NCBI RefSeq assembly: GCF_024713975.1
Contig: NC_091110.1
Location: 1,240,001 to 1,304,000, forward strand
From: Paralichthys olivaceus
Taxonomy: Eukaryota > Chordata > Actinopteri > Pleuronectiformes > Paralichthyidae
Length of the DNA: 64,000 nt
Direction of reading: 5' to 3'
Shown one piece after another: positions 54,401 to 64,000 of the stretch (position 1 is the first letter of the stretch; each line of letters starts with the position of its first letter). The position numbers were made by a program, and so were the translations under genes. Under the pieces are notes generated by a model. The model was not told the origin of the DNA, ran no database searches, and saw only the letters and a list, made by a program, of their open reading frames with translations.

Positions 54401-56630
54401 AACTTTAAACTTTTTTTTTCTTATTTACAGGATGAGTCTGGAAAGGGGCAGAGAGGTTGCTATCTTTGGCTTAATGGTATATCTTAGAGAAAAGGAAGAA
54501 ACTATTTTCAGTTGGTAGGCAAGTTAGACACCAAAAAGACATGCATAAGTCAAGTCAAGGGAGATTTCTATGGGAGATTACTCACTTGGTAGTTCCTTAG
54601 AATCAAATCTGGATTGAAGTAGAGCTGAAATGGTGTGATGAGCTCTAGTTGCTGAGAGAAAAGACAAAAAGGACAGTATTAATAATGCAGATAATATATA
54701 TACATAATGACCTATCTTTGATAAACTTTATTATACACCTGCTGTATCTGACAATGAAAAGAAAAAAACTAAAAAAAAAGCAGTGACCCTCCCCATTAGG
54801 GGTGGTCTGTGTGGCTTAAAATGAATATAATATTTTTCACTTTTTGGGAGGTGGCGGTATTATATCACTGTATTAGTGTATTTTCAACTCTTGGGAAGAG
54901 AAACCTGAACTGATATTTTTCCCATCTCATACTAGTCTTATCATTTATAGAGTGGAAGCGATAAATTATGGCTGGAGTTATAACAATGTAGTTTTCGGGA
55001 TGTTCACCATTGGCAATGGTTGTCGGCATGCTGGTTTTGGTTTAAGTGAAGGAATAGGTTGCTTGTGTTTCCACTTTTAGCTATCATGACACTGCAACAA
55101 AAGGTATAATATAGTGAGGATACTGGACCCAAACTCATCAAGACTTAAGACTTTTTTGGGGATTTTTTTTATGTCCTGTAAATGACACATCACAGTCTGT
55201 GAAAGCATGAATGACAGTTAACCACCCAGACAATATCAGGACAATCTGATGTAGAATTTCAAAGTAAAAGCTTGTTGTGGCAACAGAGAAGGAGATTCTT
55301 GGCACTTGACAAAGATGATGTAATTGAAAAGATGCAGAGGGTGGTGAGTTACTATGCCACATACTTGTTTAATAGTCTAGTAACCGTTCCATCAATAAAT
55401 AGGGTTAGCCTACAAAATTAAATGGTGCTTTGTGTGAAAAGGGTGGCCTGGAGAGGAGTCAAATTTCCAGCCTGATTTATTCTTGCAGTCTGCCCCTTGC
55501 ACTCATCTGACAGAAGAGAAAAAAGAAATGCATAAACTTCACATTTGTCAACAATGTAATGGCTCCCAATTTGCCTTGTTGCACATGTCTCATGTTGACA
55601 ACACACTACACAGTTCAGACAAATTACCTGTTGATTACAGAGAGATGAATAGCAGAAATTAAATAAAAACAACTAATGATCAATATCAAATCCAAACAGT
55701 TTTCTGGTGAGGGTTTGGGCGTATTCCATTTTCATATGATTGAACCCTGCTCATCAACAGGAACATTGACTACGACTTTTGGCTTTAACAAGGAGTGGTT
55801 GGAGGATACATTGAAGCTTAAAACATTCATAAAAAGCTTGTTCACTTACTTTTCCTCACAAAAACAGATGAGCTTCCATCTCACTGACTTGAGGGATGTT
55901 TTCATTTGACTAGTGACACTTGTTTGGTGTGTGCATTTTAATGATCACTAGGTGAAAACAAAAGCACTTGAGCCTAGTGTGTATTCTTCATTATACCCGG
56001 GATCTTCTATAAAACATTCATTCACACTTCATTTGTGAAGCCTGCTGTTAAGTACGCAGCGTCTTTCTGTGTTCCGACTATCACAACATAACACGGAAGT
56101 TTCCTTAAACAACAGCAGGTGGTAGGTGAAACAAGTTTGTAAAAGCGCACGGAGGAGTTAGAGCAGCGACACGAGGTTGCTTTTAGTCATATTGTTGTCT
56201 AAAGGTGACACTGATAATGACAGCATTTTTTTTCCTCGTCATATTAACGTTTTTTCGGCTTTATCTTCAATATATCATCGCACTTCAGACACAGGCACAT
56301 TGTGAACATGACGAATCCGCAACCGACAAATCTGGAACATAGAGGTTGCAATATAACCTATTACTAGTTAATATATTCACCAGTTAAGCTGGAACGCCGG
56401 TTCAGACACGTATCCTACTGATGGCTGCTAAAGCTACACAATCAGGCTAGCAGCTAAGTAACGATGTTACGTAAGCTATCTTAAGCGAAATCAACATATA
56501 CCTTTGTCAACACGAGGGAAATATGAATTAACCTTACCACTGCGGCAGTTGTGAGGACACATGCGGTTGTGTATGCCCTGGTGACAACAGGAATCTGCAA
56601 ATACTCCTGCTGTAGTGTCTGGTAGGCCAT
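45425..56630 (-). CDS. derl3: Derlin (Derlin-2/-3 class ER pseudorhomboid), 7 exons, complete; derl3 favoured by synteny
   Basis: Multi-pass ER membrane protein of ER-associated degradation; derlins are inactive rhomboid relatives that help move misfolded proteins to p97/VCP. Exons from 5' to 3': 56538-56630, 54586-54651, 50903-50976, 50622-50715, 46865-47060, 46657-46747, 45425-45530. They total 720 nt, 239 residues plus TAA, equal to human Derlin-2. Key sequence: [14 protein letters not shown], the [18 protein letters not shown] segment with the derlin WR motif, [45 protein letters not shown] (GxxxG motif) and the C-terminal p97-binding SHP-like motif WGEGQRLGG. The protein is closer to Derlin-2, but smarcb1 lies in the same window and DERL3 is next to SMARCB1 in human, so derl3 is the likelier locus. 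Donors of exons 3 and 4 are U12-like. Confidence 0.93.
45531..46656. other. Derlin intron 6, nothing recognised
   Basis: AT-rich intron without recognised repeats. Confidence 0.4.
47505..48310 (-). pseudogene. L2/Maui-like LINE fragment with RT remnant and 3' tail
   Basis: On the minus strand, [20 protein letters not shown] codons near 48,260-48,190 precede [20 protein letters not shown] at 48,060-47,990, with stops between. The tail GCTAAATAAATAAATCATT (47,505-47,545) is L2-like. The RT C-terminal part is deleted. Confidence 0.7.
48311..48830 (-). pseudogene. Second L2/Maui-like LINE fragment, RT middle and C-terminus
   Basis: [12 protein letters not shown] (YADD changed to YADY), [18 protein letters not shown] and IIIIGP, followed by [12 protein letters not shown] codons. 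It overlaps in family coordinates with the fragment at 47,505-48,310, so the two derive from separate or duplicated insertions. Confidence 0.7.
48848..49040. mobile_element. Short MITE with terminal inverted repeats
   Basis: Left GTGCATCTCAATAAATT and right AATTTATTGAGATGCAC form a perfect 17-bp inverted repeat; total about 190 bp. Internal words TGAAATATTTCACTCTGTGT and ATGAGTTTCACTTTTTGAAT belong to a DNA element widespread in vertebrates. Confidence 0.9.
49058..50220 (+). pseudogene. 5' fragment of an L2 LINE (ORF1 and start of ORF2), decayed
   Basis: Same family as 31,449-36,410 but on the plus strand. GTGAGCGTATTGTGTCACTT begins the 5' UTR, ATGGCTTCTCCCTCTTATTC at 49,300 begins ORF1 ([18 protein letters not shown]), and from 49,860 ORF2 endonuclease codons follow ([32 protein letters not shown]). 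Deletions and stops throughout; it ends in the endonuclease domain near 50,220. Confidence 0.85.
50716..50902 (-). other. Derlin intron 3, probable U12-type intron (187 bp)
   Basis: The donor after exon 3 reads GTATCCTTTTC, the minor-spliceosome consensus. The branch-site-like TTTCTTAAC (minus strand, 50,737-50,729) lies about 14 bases before the acceptor, and there is little polypyrimidine tract between. Phase 2. Confidence 0.85.
50977..51905. other. Derlin intron 2, distal part, nothing recognised
   Basis: AT-rich. A short piece near 51,555-51,600 (CAACATTCATGTAGATGTTG) repeats L2 endonuclease sequence also present at 50,158-50,178. Confidence 0.4.
51906..51977. repeat. 24-bp tandem repeat, 3 copies
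   Basis: Three consecutive units starting GATTATCAAATA at 51,906, 51,930 and 51,954, differing at a few positions. No cas-like or spacer structure; a plain minisatellite. Confidence 0.9.
52562..52645. repeat. 21-bp minisatellite, 4 copies
   Basis: Units of the form GGCCACGGCGCCACAAAGCCC at 52,562, 52,583, 52,604 and 52,625. The 81-codon plus-strand frame over it (HGTTKPG repeats) is explained by the repeat. Confidence 0.9.
53028..53590 (-). pseudogene. Tc1/mariner-like transposon remnant
   Basis: Starts with the terminal sequence CACTGCTCAAAAAACTTAAG then GGGAACACTTAAATTACAC. The minus strand contains a frameshifted transposase C-terminus ([28 protein letters not shown]-type codons). Only the end portion remains. 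Confidence 0.7.
53615..53800 (-). mobile_element. LINE/SINE 3'-end fragment
   Basis: CTCAAAGCACTTTACAGTAC and TTCATACAGTGCATCTATGG match the fragment at 29,700-29,790; TATCTTGCCCAAGGACTC is a typical retroposon word in fish. Confidence 0.65.
53801..54585. other. Derlin intron 2, proximal part, nothing recognised
   Basis: AT-rich intron next to exon 2. No repeat or exon recognised. Confidence 0.35.
54652..56537. other. Derlin intron 1, nothing recognised
   Basis: AT-rich. The open frames at 55,418-55,909 have no recognisable domain. Confidence 0.35.
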
Positions 56631-56674
56631 TTTGAATTTGTGAAAAGCTTCCGGCACTTTGTTGATACGTCATC
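56631..56674 (-). promoter_or_regulatory. Derlin start-proximal region with a TGACGT motif
   Basis: The minus strand carries ATGACGTATC at about 56,667-56,658, with the core of CRE/ATF6-type elements; the full XBP1/ATF6 element TGACGTGG/A is matched at only 6 of 8 bases. Derlin genes are known unfolded-protein-response targets, so the motif is plausible but unproven. Confidence 0.3.
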
Positions 56675-56735
56675 TCTTCTTCTTCTTCTTCTTCTTCTTC
56701 TTCTTCTTCTTCTTCTTCTTCTTCTTCTTCTTCTT
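56675..56735. repeat. (CTT)n / (GAA)n microsatellite, about 20 units
   Basis: Pure trinucleotide run starting 45 bp upstream of the derlin ATG. On the derlin strand it is (GAA)n. It produces artificial poly-Phe, poly-Glu and poly-Arg frames. Confidence 0.95.
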
Positions 56736-56739
56736 TGTT

Positions 56740-57445
56740 CGTTTTTTTGGCGGGTGGCAACCAAGAGCAAGGTGCATTACCGAAACCTATTGTTTTGGAG
56801 TGTTAGTGTTAGTTAGAGTTATCCAGGTCCTATTCCTATTGCAATTGCAACCATCTCTACTGTGTAAACTGATAAATTATCTGAGGTTTTTCACTGAAAC
56901 TTTCAAGTCTGGAGTACTGAAACCAAAACCTGTTCTTCCTGTAATAGGATCATTATATACTGGTATAAATGTTTCATATGCTGTTTGCAATCTATCAGAA
57001 CTGCAATATTTGCACAATCTTTATGTACTTTTTCCGGAGTATAGAAATCAGTAGACAGTGAGGGAACAACCAGGGTGGTGTTAATGACAGTGTTACAGTA
57101 GGGATATAGCTTTTCTGACTTTGGGACATGTCTCTGGCTACTTTTATAGTGCTCAATGTAAAACAATCCCTCTTGGCCCTTTCACTCTCCCAGCATGGAA
57201 GACACACTTTAGGCACAATTCATCTGGTTAGGGACCATTTGCAAATCCGAATCACCAATTTAGCAAAACTCTAAACACATTCTCATTCACTAAACACATT
57301 TAGCAATGTGGTGCAATTTGACCCAGAATGTCAAACACAGGCCCCAAAGGTTAAATTGAACTAACACACTTAAATTTAGCACACACATCCAATCAGAGAT
57401 ATGTGGAACCCATTGGGTAAACAGGATATAAGCAGGAGGTAGAGC
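56740..57445. other. Region upstream of the derlin gene, nothing certain
   Basis: Contains runs such as AAACACATTCTCATTCACTAAACACATTTAGC at 57,270-57,305 (shown here only as a position guide; repeated ACTAAACACAT words). Possibly an old DNA-element end; no gene recognised. Confidence 0.3.
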
Positions 57446-57600
57446 CTTCAGCTACCAGGCTCCTCTCCTGTGGAACCAGCTCCCACTCTGGGTTCAGGAG
57501 GCAGACACCATCTCTATATTTAAGGTTAAACTTAAAACATTCCTTTTTGATAAAGCCTATAGTTAGTTCTGGATCGGGTGAGTCCTGAACCAGCCCTTAG
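57446..57600 (+). mobile_element. L2 ORF2 C-terminal end and stop, plus strand
   Basis: Corresponds to the last 45 or so codons of the ORF2 at 32,167 (family pattern [17 protein letters not shown] ... FLFDKAYS) followed by GAGTCCTGAACCAGCCCTTAG of the 3' UTR. The frame is interrupted. It stops exactly where the oppositely oriented fragment begins. Confidence 0.85.
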
Positions 57601-58690
57601 TTAGTGATGGAAAATACAGGAGAAATGTGATCTCTTTTCCTGGTTCTTGTCAGGACACGTGCTGCAGCATTTTGGACAAGCTGCTTTAACAACTTACTGC
57701 TGGAGCCTGATAATAGGGAATTACAATAATCAAGCCTGGATGTGACAAATGTGTGGACCAGTGTTTCTGCATCTTTTTGAGACAGGACATGTCTGATTTT
57801 TGAGATATTACGTAAGTGAAAGAAAGCGGTCCTAGAAATTTGTTTTAAGTGAGAATCAAAGGACAAATCGGGATTTTCCCAAATTCCTGACTGCTTTATT
57901 GGAAGCAAGGGCAATGTCATCTAGCGCAGCTATATCATTAGATAATGTATCTCTAAGGTGTTTAGGGCTGAATATTAGAATCTCTGTTTTATCTGAGTTT
58001 AATAGGAGAAAATTGCGAGTCATCCGGATTTTTATGTCCTTGAAACATGCATGAAGTTTAGTTAATTGATACACTGCTCTGGTTTTATTTATGAGTAGGC
58101 TATAACTGGGTGTCATCCGCATAACAGTGGAAATTAACCATGTGTGTCCTGATAATGTTTCCCAGTGGAAGCATATATAATAAGAATAAAATTGGTTGGT
58201 TAACTTTGGTGCGCACAGATGGCTCATCATTAATTTGCACAAATTGAAATCAATCTGAAAAATAGGATTTAAACCAGTTTAGGGTGGTTCCTTTAACTCC
58301 AATTAGCTGTTCTAACCTCTGTAATAGAATTTGATGATCAATAGTGTCAAATGCTCCACCAAGGTCTAACAGGACAAGGACAGACACAAAGCCTTGATCT
58401 GAAGCTATTAGAAGGTCATTAGTGACTTTTGCCAAGGCTGTCTGTGTGCTGTGATTAGCTCTAAACCCTGACTGAAAGTCTACATATACACTACTTTCCT
58501 GGAGAAACTCACACAGCTGATTGGCTACAACCTTCTCGAGGATTTTAGACAGTAAAGGGAGGTTGGATATCGGTCTGTAGTTGGCTAAAATCTCCGGGTC
58601 CAGGGTGGTTTTTTTGAGAAGGGGTTTGATTACGGCTGTGGTACATATCATGATGATAATGATAGATTGATTATATTCAGTAAAGTAATA
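57601..58690 (-). pseudogene. L2 RT fragment, minus strand, frameshifted
   Basis: Order on the minus strand: [80 protein letters not shown] (58,651-58,250); then KTEILIFSPKHLRDTLSND (58,070-57,940); then DPHLK-like, [17 protein letters not shown] and [13 protein letters not shown] ... [19 protein letters not shown] (57,860-57,610). Frame changes occur near 58,245 and 57,890, and the YADD region is deleted or damaged. Related to but distinct from the intact L2. Confidence 0.88.
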
Positions 58691-59639
58691 TTAATTAGGG
58701 GTAGAATTTCAGGTATTATTGAAGCCATCACTCTCCGCCAGAGAGTGAATGAAACTAACCGGTATAAATACACAGATGTACTAATGAGGGAATGGGGAGC
58801 AGTTGAGTGTGTGTGTTAGGAGACTCAGGTGAAGGTAATGGGGTGATTAGCAGCTTGTGAGGGTGACTGGATCCGAAATGACAGAGAGAGATGATTAGAA
58901 ACAAGGTATTGGTAGATAGTTGTGACAATTGATTTGTGAACAACATCATGTTTGCCTTTCGTAGAGTTCTAGCATTCCCAATGTTTATCTGGAATTGTAC
59001 TTCTGTGTTGTTATAGCGGCTCACCTATGTAGAATAAGCCACTATGACTACACAGAAGTACATCTACAGATCTAACACGCATCTTAGTGATATGATTGGA
59101 AGGCGGGGTGCATTGCAGGCGGACACAGACCTGAAAGCCATGATGCTATGATGCCTATCGCAATTCGTGTGGCTAAAACCAAAGTCGTTATGAGCAATCC
59201 AAAGCTATGTCCATAAAGTCCATTCATCCCCATGCACTATATAGAGAAGGGTCAATCAGTTTAAAAAAATGAAAAATAGAAATTAATCATCTCTTATGAT
59301 ACACACCTGTTTTGCCCACCCACTCTCCACCACAATGACCAAAACAAAATATATCCAACCTGCAAGAGAATGGGTTGCTGGTTCACAGTGTGACATGCAA
59401 ATTAGACATATCTACATAACATGTGACATCATTACGCAATCTTGCAACCTTTTACTACATTTCAGAGAGCCACTAGCTACTTCTGGTGAAATTCTTTTGG
59501 TAACACTTGTGCTACAAACAGACAAACTTGTGAAAGTCAAAAGACAAGGTGCAAAATTGCAGTATTTGACATGACTAAATATGACTACATGTGATAAAAT
59601 TGGTATGAATATAATATGAGCAAAATAAATAAATAATTG
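58691..59639. other. Intergenic, nothing recognised
   Basis: AT-rich, with short unsupported open frames. Confidence 0.35.
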
Positions 59640-60005
59640 ACAGTTATTGCAGCAGTAATTACTATTAATTATCAGAGGTGGGAAATGTACATTCTTATTG
59701 CTGTGGGCAGGAAAGACTTCCTGTATCTGTCCTTGTGGAAGCAGAGCTGAACCAGTCTGTTGGAGAAGGTGCTCCACTGTCTGTCCATCAGGTGGTGGAG
59801 AGGGTGGTCTTGATTGTCCATGATGGATAAGAGCTTATTTAGTATCCTCTCCAACACCACTTCCAAAGTGTCCGTTTGCAGCCAATGAAGGAGCCAGCCG
59901 TCTTAATCAGCTTGTTAAGTCTGTCGGTGTCACCGGGTTCGATGCTGCTCCCCCAGCAGATCACAGCAAAGTACAGAACACTGGCTACAACAAACTGATA
60001 GAATA
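59640..60005 (-). mobile_element. Rex1/Babar-type LINE 3' fragment
   Basis: The minus strand encodes the C-terminal region of fish CR1-group RTs with interruptions: YQFVVASVLYFAVICWGSS, DRLNKLIKTAGSFIG, and LLSIMDNQDHPLHHLMDRQW at 59,840-59,780, ending KDRYRKSFLPTAIRMY. Compare the Rex1 fragment at 13,610-14,795. Confidence 0.75.
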
Positions 60006-60302
60006 GAAACATGTAACAGATGCAAAAATGAAAAAAAAAACAAACAAAGAAGACAACCGTTGTGGAATTAGTACGTAGATCCTGCCTCTGTCTGCTGCAC
60101 CACCCCTCTTATGAATCTTGCAGAAAATTGTTGCAGTTGTGAACACTTCTGAGCGAAGAGTACACTGCATGTATGAAAGGCAAACTGCGAAAACAATAAT
60201 TCCATATTCTTTGGAATTTTCCAAGAGACATGTCTGAAAACAGCTTAACTAACTAAAAACCATCAGTGTGACCTTCCATGTATTTATGATAACTAGTAAA
60301 AC

Positions 60303-62690
60303 TAGGGCTGCGAAGCAGCACTGAGCCGGCCCGAGCACATGAGAACTCAGAACCTGATCTGCAGGGGAGGGCGGTTGGGGACAGGGCGAAACGGCTCTGA
60401 GTTGCATGCATTTTGTGCACCGCGGGAGGGATAAGGGCACACTTCCAGTGTGCGTCACGCAACGCAAAATCACTCCCAACTATCATGCATTATAGTCCAA
60501 GCAATCAAGTGCAGAGTGAAAATTGAACGTAAATTGAAAGTTGTAAAACAAGGCTTACTTCCTGTAGCCAGTAGGTGGCGCTATCATAATCAATATATGC
60601 AGACTATTTCATCTGTTCAAGCCTGGACTCTGATCATGTGACAGAATTTTGGTGCCGATTGGACAATGCACAGAGATTTAAAAAACAGTCCTATTCACAG
60701 TCAATCAGTTGGTGGCATTATGACCCTGACTTAATATTGACATATGGAGCTGTTCAAGCCGGGAAGTTAATCAGATTTTAATTTTGGTGCCGATTGGACA
60801 TTGCAGAGTGGAGTTATGACAACTTTGTCTCCTTTGGCGAAGGATTAACTTTCCCTGCACCTCAATGTTCACATGATTTGAGGAAATGTCACAATTCTGA
60901 CCATGTTCTTGTCACTTGTCAGAGCTCATTTGAGCTGTATATTGTAAAGCAGTGAGCAGCAGTGCATTAAAGTATAAAACTGAACAGATCCATATTGACA
61001 CATGGATCTGTTCAGGCTGCATTTCTGATCATCATGTAGGCATATGGAAACTGTGAGTTTTCGTCGAACCATGTTAGAGGTGTGGCGTCAAATGTCAACA
61101 AGTTGCCATGACACACAAAAATGCATTAACTTCAGTGTACATTGTTCAATCTCCCTCAAATTACATCTGTGTAACAACAGCCCCCCCGAAGACATTCATA
61201 TGGTTTTAAGAAATGGGCATGGCAAAAAGCTGAATCGTGCCCCCTAAAATGCAGCACAAGATTGATTGGATCGATATGCTAGACCAAAAAGGAAGTCTGT
61301 CATTTTTAATGAAGTGGCTATTGTGACCATTTACACGTGGTGTATTTGAACTAACTCCTCCTAGAGCTATCATCAGACCAACTTTAAATTTGGTGAGTGT
61401 CATCTCAACAACATGGAAACTACCTTGATTTTTTAGTGTGCGTCACACGGTCTGACCGTGGCATGGCGTCAAAGTTTGATGATTCACCACAAAAGAGGGA
61501 TTTATTATAACTCCTCTGTGCATTGTCCAATCAGTCACAAAACTCAAATGATCACAATCTCACCCTGAAAAGATCCATATGTGAAAATATTGACTCGTCA
61601 CAGTGCCGCCTGCTGGCGATAGGACGTGACATGTTTTATACTTTGATGCACTTGCTGCTGGCTGCTTTACAATATACAGCTCAAATGAGCTCATACAAGC
61701 AATAGGAACATGGTCAGAATTGTGACAATTCCTCAAACCATTGAGGTGCGGCGAAGGTTGATCCTTAGCCAAAGAAGACGAAGTTGTCAAGAACTCCACT
61801 GTGCATTGTCCAATCGGCACCAAAATTTAAACCAATGATCACAGTCCTGGTCTGAATAGCTGTCAAAAGTAAGTCAGGGTCAAAGCACCACCTAATGAAC
61901 AGCGTGAAAATGAAGATGTATTTATCTCCATTGTGCACTGACAAATTAACACCAAGATTTAAACCTATAATCAGAGATGCGACCTGAACAGCTACATATG
62001 TCAATATTAACTCAGGGTCATAGTGCCTCCTACTGATTTGCCATGAAACAAGAAGTTGTATTTAACTCCACTGTGCATTGTCCAATCATCACCAAAATTA
62101 AATCCTAAAATCAGAGTCCAGGCCTGAACAGCTCCATATGTCAATATTAACTCAGGGTCATAGCACCACCTACTGATCAGTGTAAAAATGAAGTTGTTGT
62201 AACTCCACTGTGCATTGTTGAATCGGAACCAAAATTAAAACCTATGATCAGAGGTGCGGTCTGAACAGCTCCATATGTCAAAAGTAACTCAGGGTCATAG
62301 TGCTTACTGAATTGCCATGAAACAGGAAGTAGTATTTTACCCGACTGTACATTGTCCAATTGGCCTCAAATTGGTAACGCTTCATCAGAGCCCCAACCTG
62401 AACAGATGTATTAGTCTGAATGTAGTGATAGTGTTAGCCCCACCTACTGGCAACAGGAAGTAAGCCTTGTTCAACAACCTTAATTCGATTTACATAAAAC
62501 TTTCACCTTGTGGTCTGCACTTCATGGTGTGGCCATGATGCGTGATTGTTGGGCGTGCTTTGGCATTGCGTGATGCACGCAACACACAGCCGTTTCGTCC
62601 GGTCCCCAACTGCCCTCCCTAGCGACTGCATCAGTTCCCGAGTTCGCGAATGCTCGGAGCTGCTCAGTGTTGCTTTGCAGCCATGGTTTT
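60303..62690. mobile_element. Fold-back-like DNA element, 2.4 kb, with long imperfect terminal inverted repeats
   Basis: The outer ends pair over about 180 bp: GGCTGCGAAGCAGCACTGAGC at the left corresponds to the inverse of GCTCAGTGTTGCTTTGCAGCC at the right, and GGCGGTTGGGGACAGGGCGA (60,370) to TCGTCCGGTCCCCAACTGCC (62,596). Pairing resumes further in: 60,836-60,975 is the inverse of about 61,640-61,765 (GGCGAAGGATTAACTTTCCC; AGCTCATTTGAGCTGTATATTG). The arms surround a 0.6-kb centre. No transposase is encoded. The recurring word TAGGTGGCGCTAT and its variants is known from an abundant fish repeat. Confidence 0.85.
61782..62467. repeat. 138-bp tandem array (5 units) in the right arm of the fold-back element
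   Basis: Units begin near 61,782, 61,921, 62,060, 62,199 and 62,336. Each contains CTCCACTGTGCATTGTCCAA (variants), a CAAAATT stretch, ATCAGAG, CTGAACAGCTCCATATGTCA, ACTCAGGGTCATAG and CACCTACTG. Period 137-139 bp. The left arm has about one or two inverted units (60,640-60,830). Confidence 0.85.
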
Positions 62691-62799
62691 TAAAATAAAT
62701 TTAGAATTTTAAAAAAAAGTGTATTTGATAGGCAGATTTGGGCTTTCCTGAACAATGTCAGATTATCTTCGGATGTTGCATATGATTATTGCTTGTAGG

Positions 62800-62890
62800 A
62801 TAAAATTGTAGCATACGGATTAAGCCCTATCAGACAAATTGTGATTCGTGAATATAGGCCATTCAAATAAAATTTGATTGATTGATTGCT
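62800..62890 (+). mobile_element. LINE 3'-tail fragment with (TTGA)n
   Basis: GAATATAGGCCATTCAAATA then AAATTTGATTGATTGATTG, a common end of fish L2/RTE-type retroposons. Confidence 0.6.
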
Positions 62891-64000
62891 TGAGATTCAT
62901 TCATACAAACAAACATAATTACCTGTACATGTATCATGAGTCTAAGCAGCACATTCCCTAACATGTCAAACAAATACTTTGCCAAAAGGTTGTTTGGATT
63001 ATTACATATGTTGCATCACTATATGAACTAACAGTAAGTTGTTATTTGAAATTACATTTTTTTAAGCAGTGCTGATGATTCTTTGAGTTATTGGTCAAAG
63101 CAGCAGCACTAAAGATAAAGATATTAAGTTATCCTAACATATTCTAGTGAACTGCAAATCAGTTCAAAGAAATATTACTTTTTCTTCGATTTATTCCCCA
63201 AATACTTCTAAACATCACATTAACATATCAGCATGCACTGGTGAGTTTTTAGAAATGCATTGCTAGATTTTGGAGGCAGTTTGATACAATTTATCCTATA
63301 TTTTGACTCAGTTGACAGTCTGGCTGTCCCCTTTTCCATAGCTGATTACAATTACAAAATACATTTGCTATGTATGTAGTGACGTTAGCATCAGATTGAA
63401 CATGATTACATCACTTTTAACAAGTAGTGCTTTACTCTTTACTTTCAATTGTTTTGGTATTTGTATTTGTAAGGAACAATTGAACATGTTTGATGCAACA
63501 TTGCATGTGTTATGTATACAATCTCTAGTGACAAATATAAGCACTGAGTTGTGATTATTTTGTTATTTCTTACCATTTTGCAGGATCTTTCAGCTTCAGA
63601 CAAAATTATGAATAAAATGGCCTAAACGTTGTTTGTTGCTTCTGTTGTGCATCTGGATTAAAATTGTGCTGTAGCTTGTCAAAGTTTGGCCAGCCCTGGG
63701 CAAACTGCAGGCACTGTTCATTTTCTTGGTAAAGTTCTCTGCAGGAAACAACCTACCATGATGTCCTGTACAGTTAGATGTGAGATAGAGAGTAAGCCTC
63801 CATACAAACATGAGGGGCTACAATCTGGAGGCTCTTTACACTGAGCATACCTGAATTAACCTACTAAATGAGAGCTGTACTGTAGGTCCTCTGTTAGGTC
63901 CAATTCATGTCACTCTTTTTTTCTAGTGTGCAAAGTTTTCCCTTGCTACAATGCACTTGGTCCCACACATGCTTTGTAGTCATTTGATCAAATACATACA
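62891..64000. other. Right edge, nothing recognised
   Basis: AT-rich. No exon of the genes expected near smarcb1/derl3 (for example mmp11 or chchd10) was recognised on either strand. Confidence 0.35.

Noticed and set aside
56491..57054. Open frames with long runs of Glu, Arg or Phe on both strands
   Set aside because: They are translations of the (CTT)n microsatellite; no conserved domain around it.

Overview
The window is nuclear DNA from a bony fish, most likely a percomorph teleost. It holds three spliced vertebrate genes with long AT-rich introns, set among fish-typical mobile elements: L2, Rex1, Gypsy, BEL/Pao, hAT and Tc1. There are no operons, CRISPR arrays or bacterial features, and I recognised no rRNA or tRNA genes. 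Gene calls come from conceptual splicing of exons whose protein I recognise and whose GT-AG boundaries and codon phases I checked by hand. Repeat families are named from remembered motifs, not from a database search.

Region 1 (1-12,470, minus strand): the 5' part of smarcb1 (SNF5/INI1/BAF47), a core subunit of BAF chromatin remodellers. Exons 1-3 are here and the rest lies beyond the left edge. Its introns carry MITE copies and two non-autonomous hAT elements with recognisable target-site duplications. Region 2 (12,387-15,435): intergenic spacer between head-to-head smarcb1 and psmb7, with a Rex1 LINE fragment. Region 3 (15,436-26,165, plus strand): complete psmb7, eight exons and 277 residues, the trypsin-like beta2 subunit of the 20S proteasome. 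Intron 1 holds a recent 448-bp tandem duplication.

Region 4 (26,166-45,070): about 19 kb with no host gene, a nest of transposons. It includes a decayed Tc1/mariner copy, a Gypsy remnant with integrase apparently upstream of reverse transcriptase, a nearly full-length L2-clade LINE with two long ORFs, a BEL/Pao remnant, a 3.9-kb hAT with a broken multi-exon transposase, and Tc1 pieces. Region 5 (45,075-56,630, minus strand): a complete derlin gene, seven exons and 239 residues, an ER-membrane pseudorhomboid of ER-associated degradation. Its neighbour smarcb1 points to derl3. Introns 3 and 4 look like minor-spliceosome (U12-type) introns. Region 6 (56,640-64,000): a (CTT)n microsatellite next to the derlin start codon, rearranged L2 and Rex1 fragments, and a 2.4-kb fold-back element with a 138-bp tandem array. 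The last 1.1 kb has nothing recognisable.

Functionally, psmb7 and the derlin gene both serve protein degradation (proteasome core; ER retrotranslocation through p97), while smarcb1 is nuclear. Nothing suggests co-regulation. The points most worth following are the L2 element whose ORF1 and ORF2 share one frame interrupted by a single UGA with no early AUG in ORF2, the paired U12-type introns, the asymmetric fold-back element, and the shortened smarcb1 exon 3.
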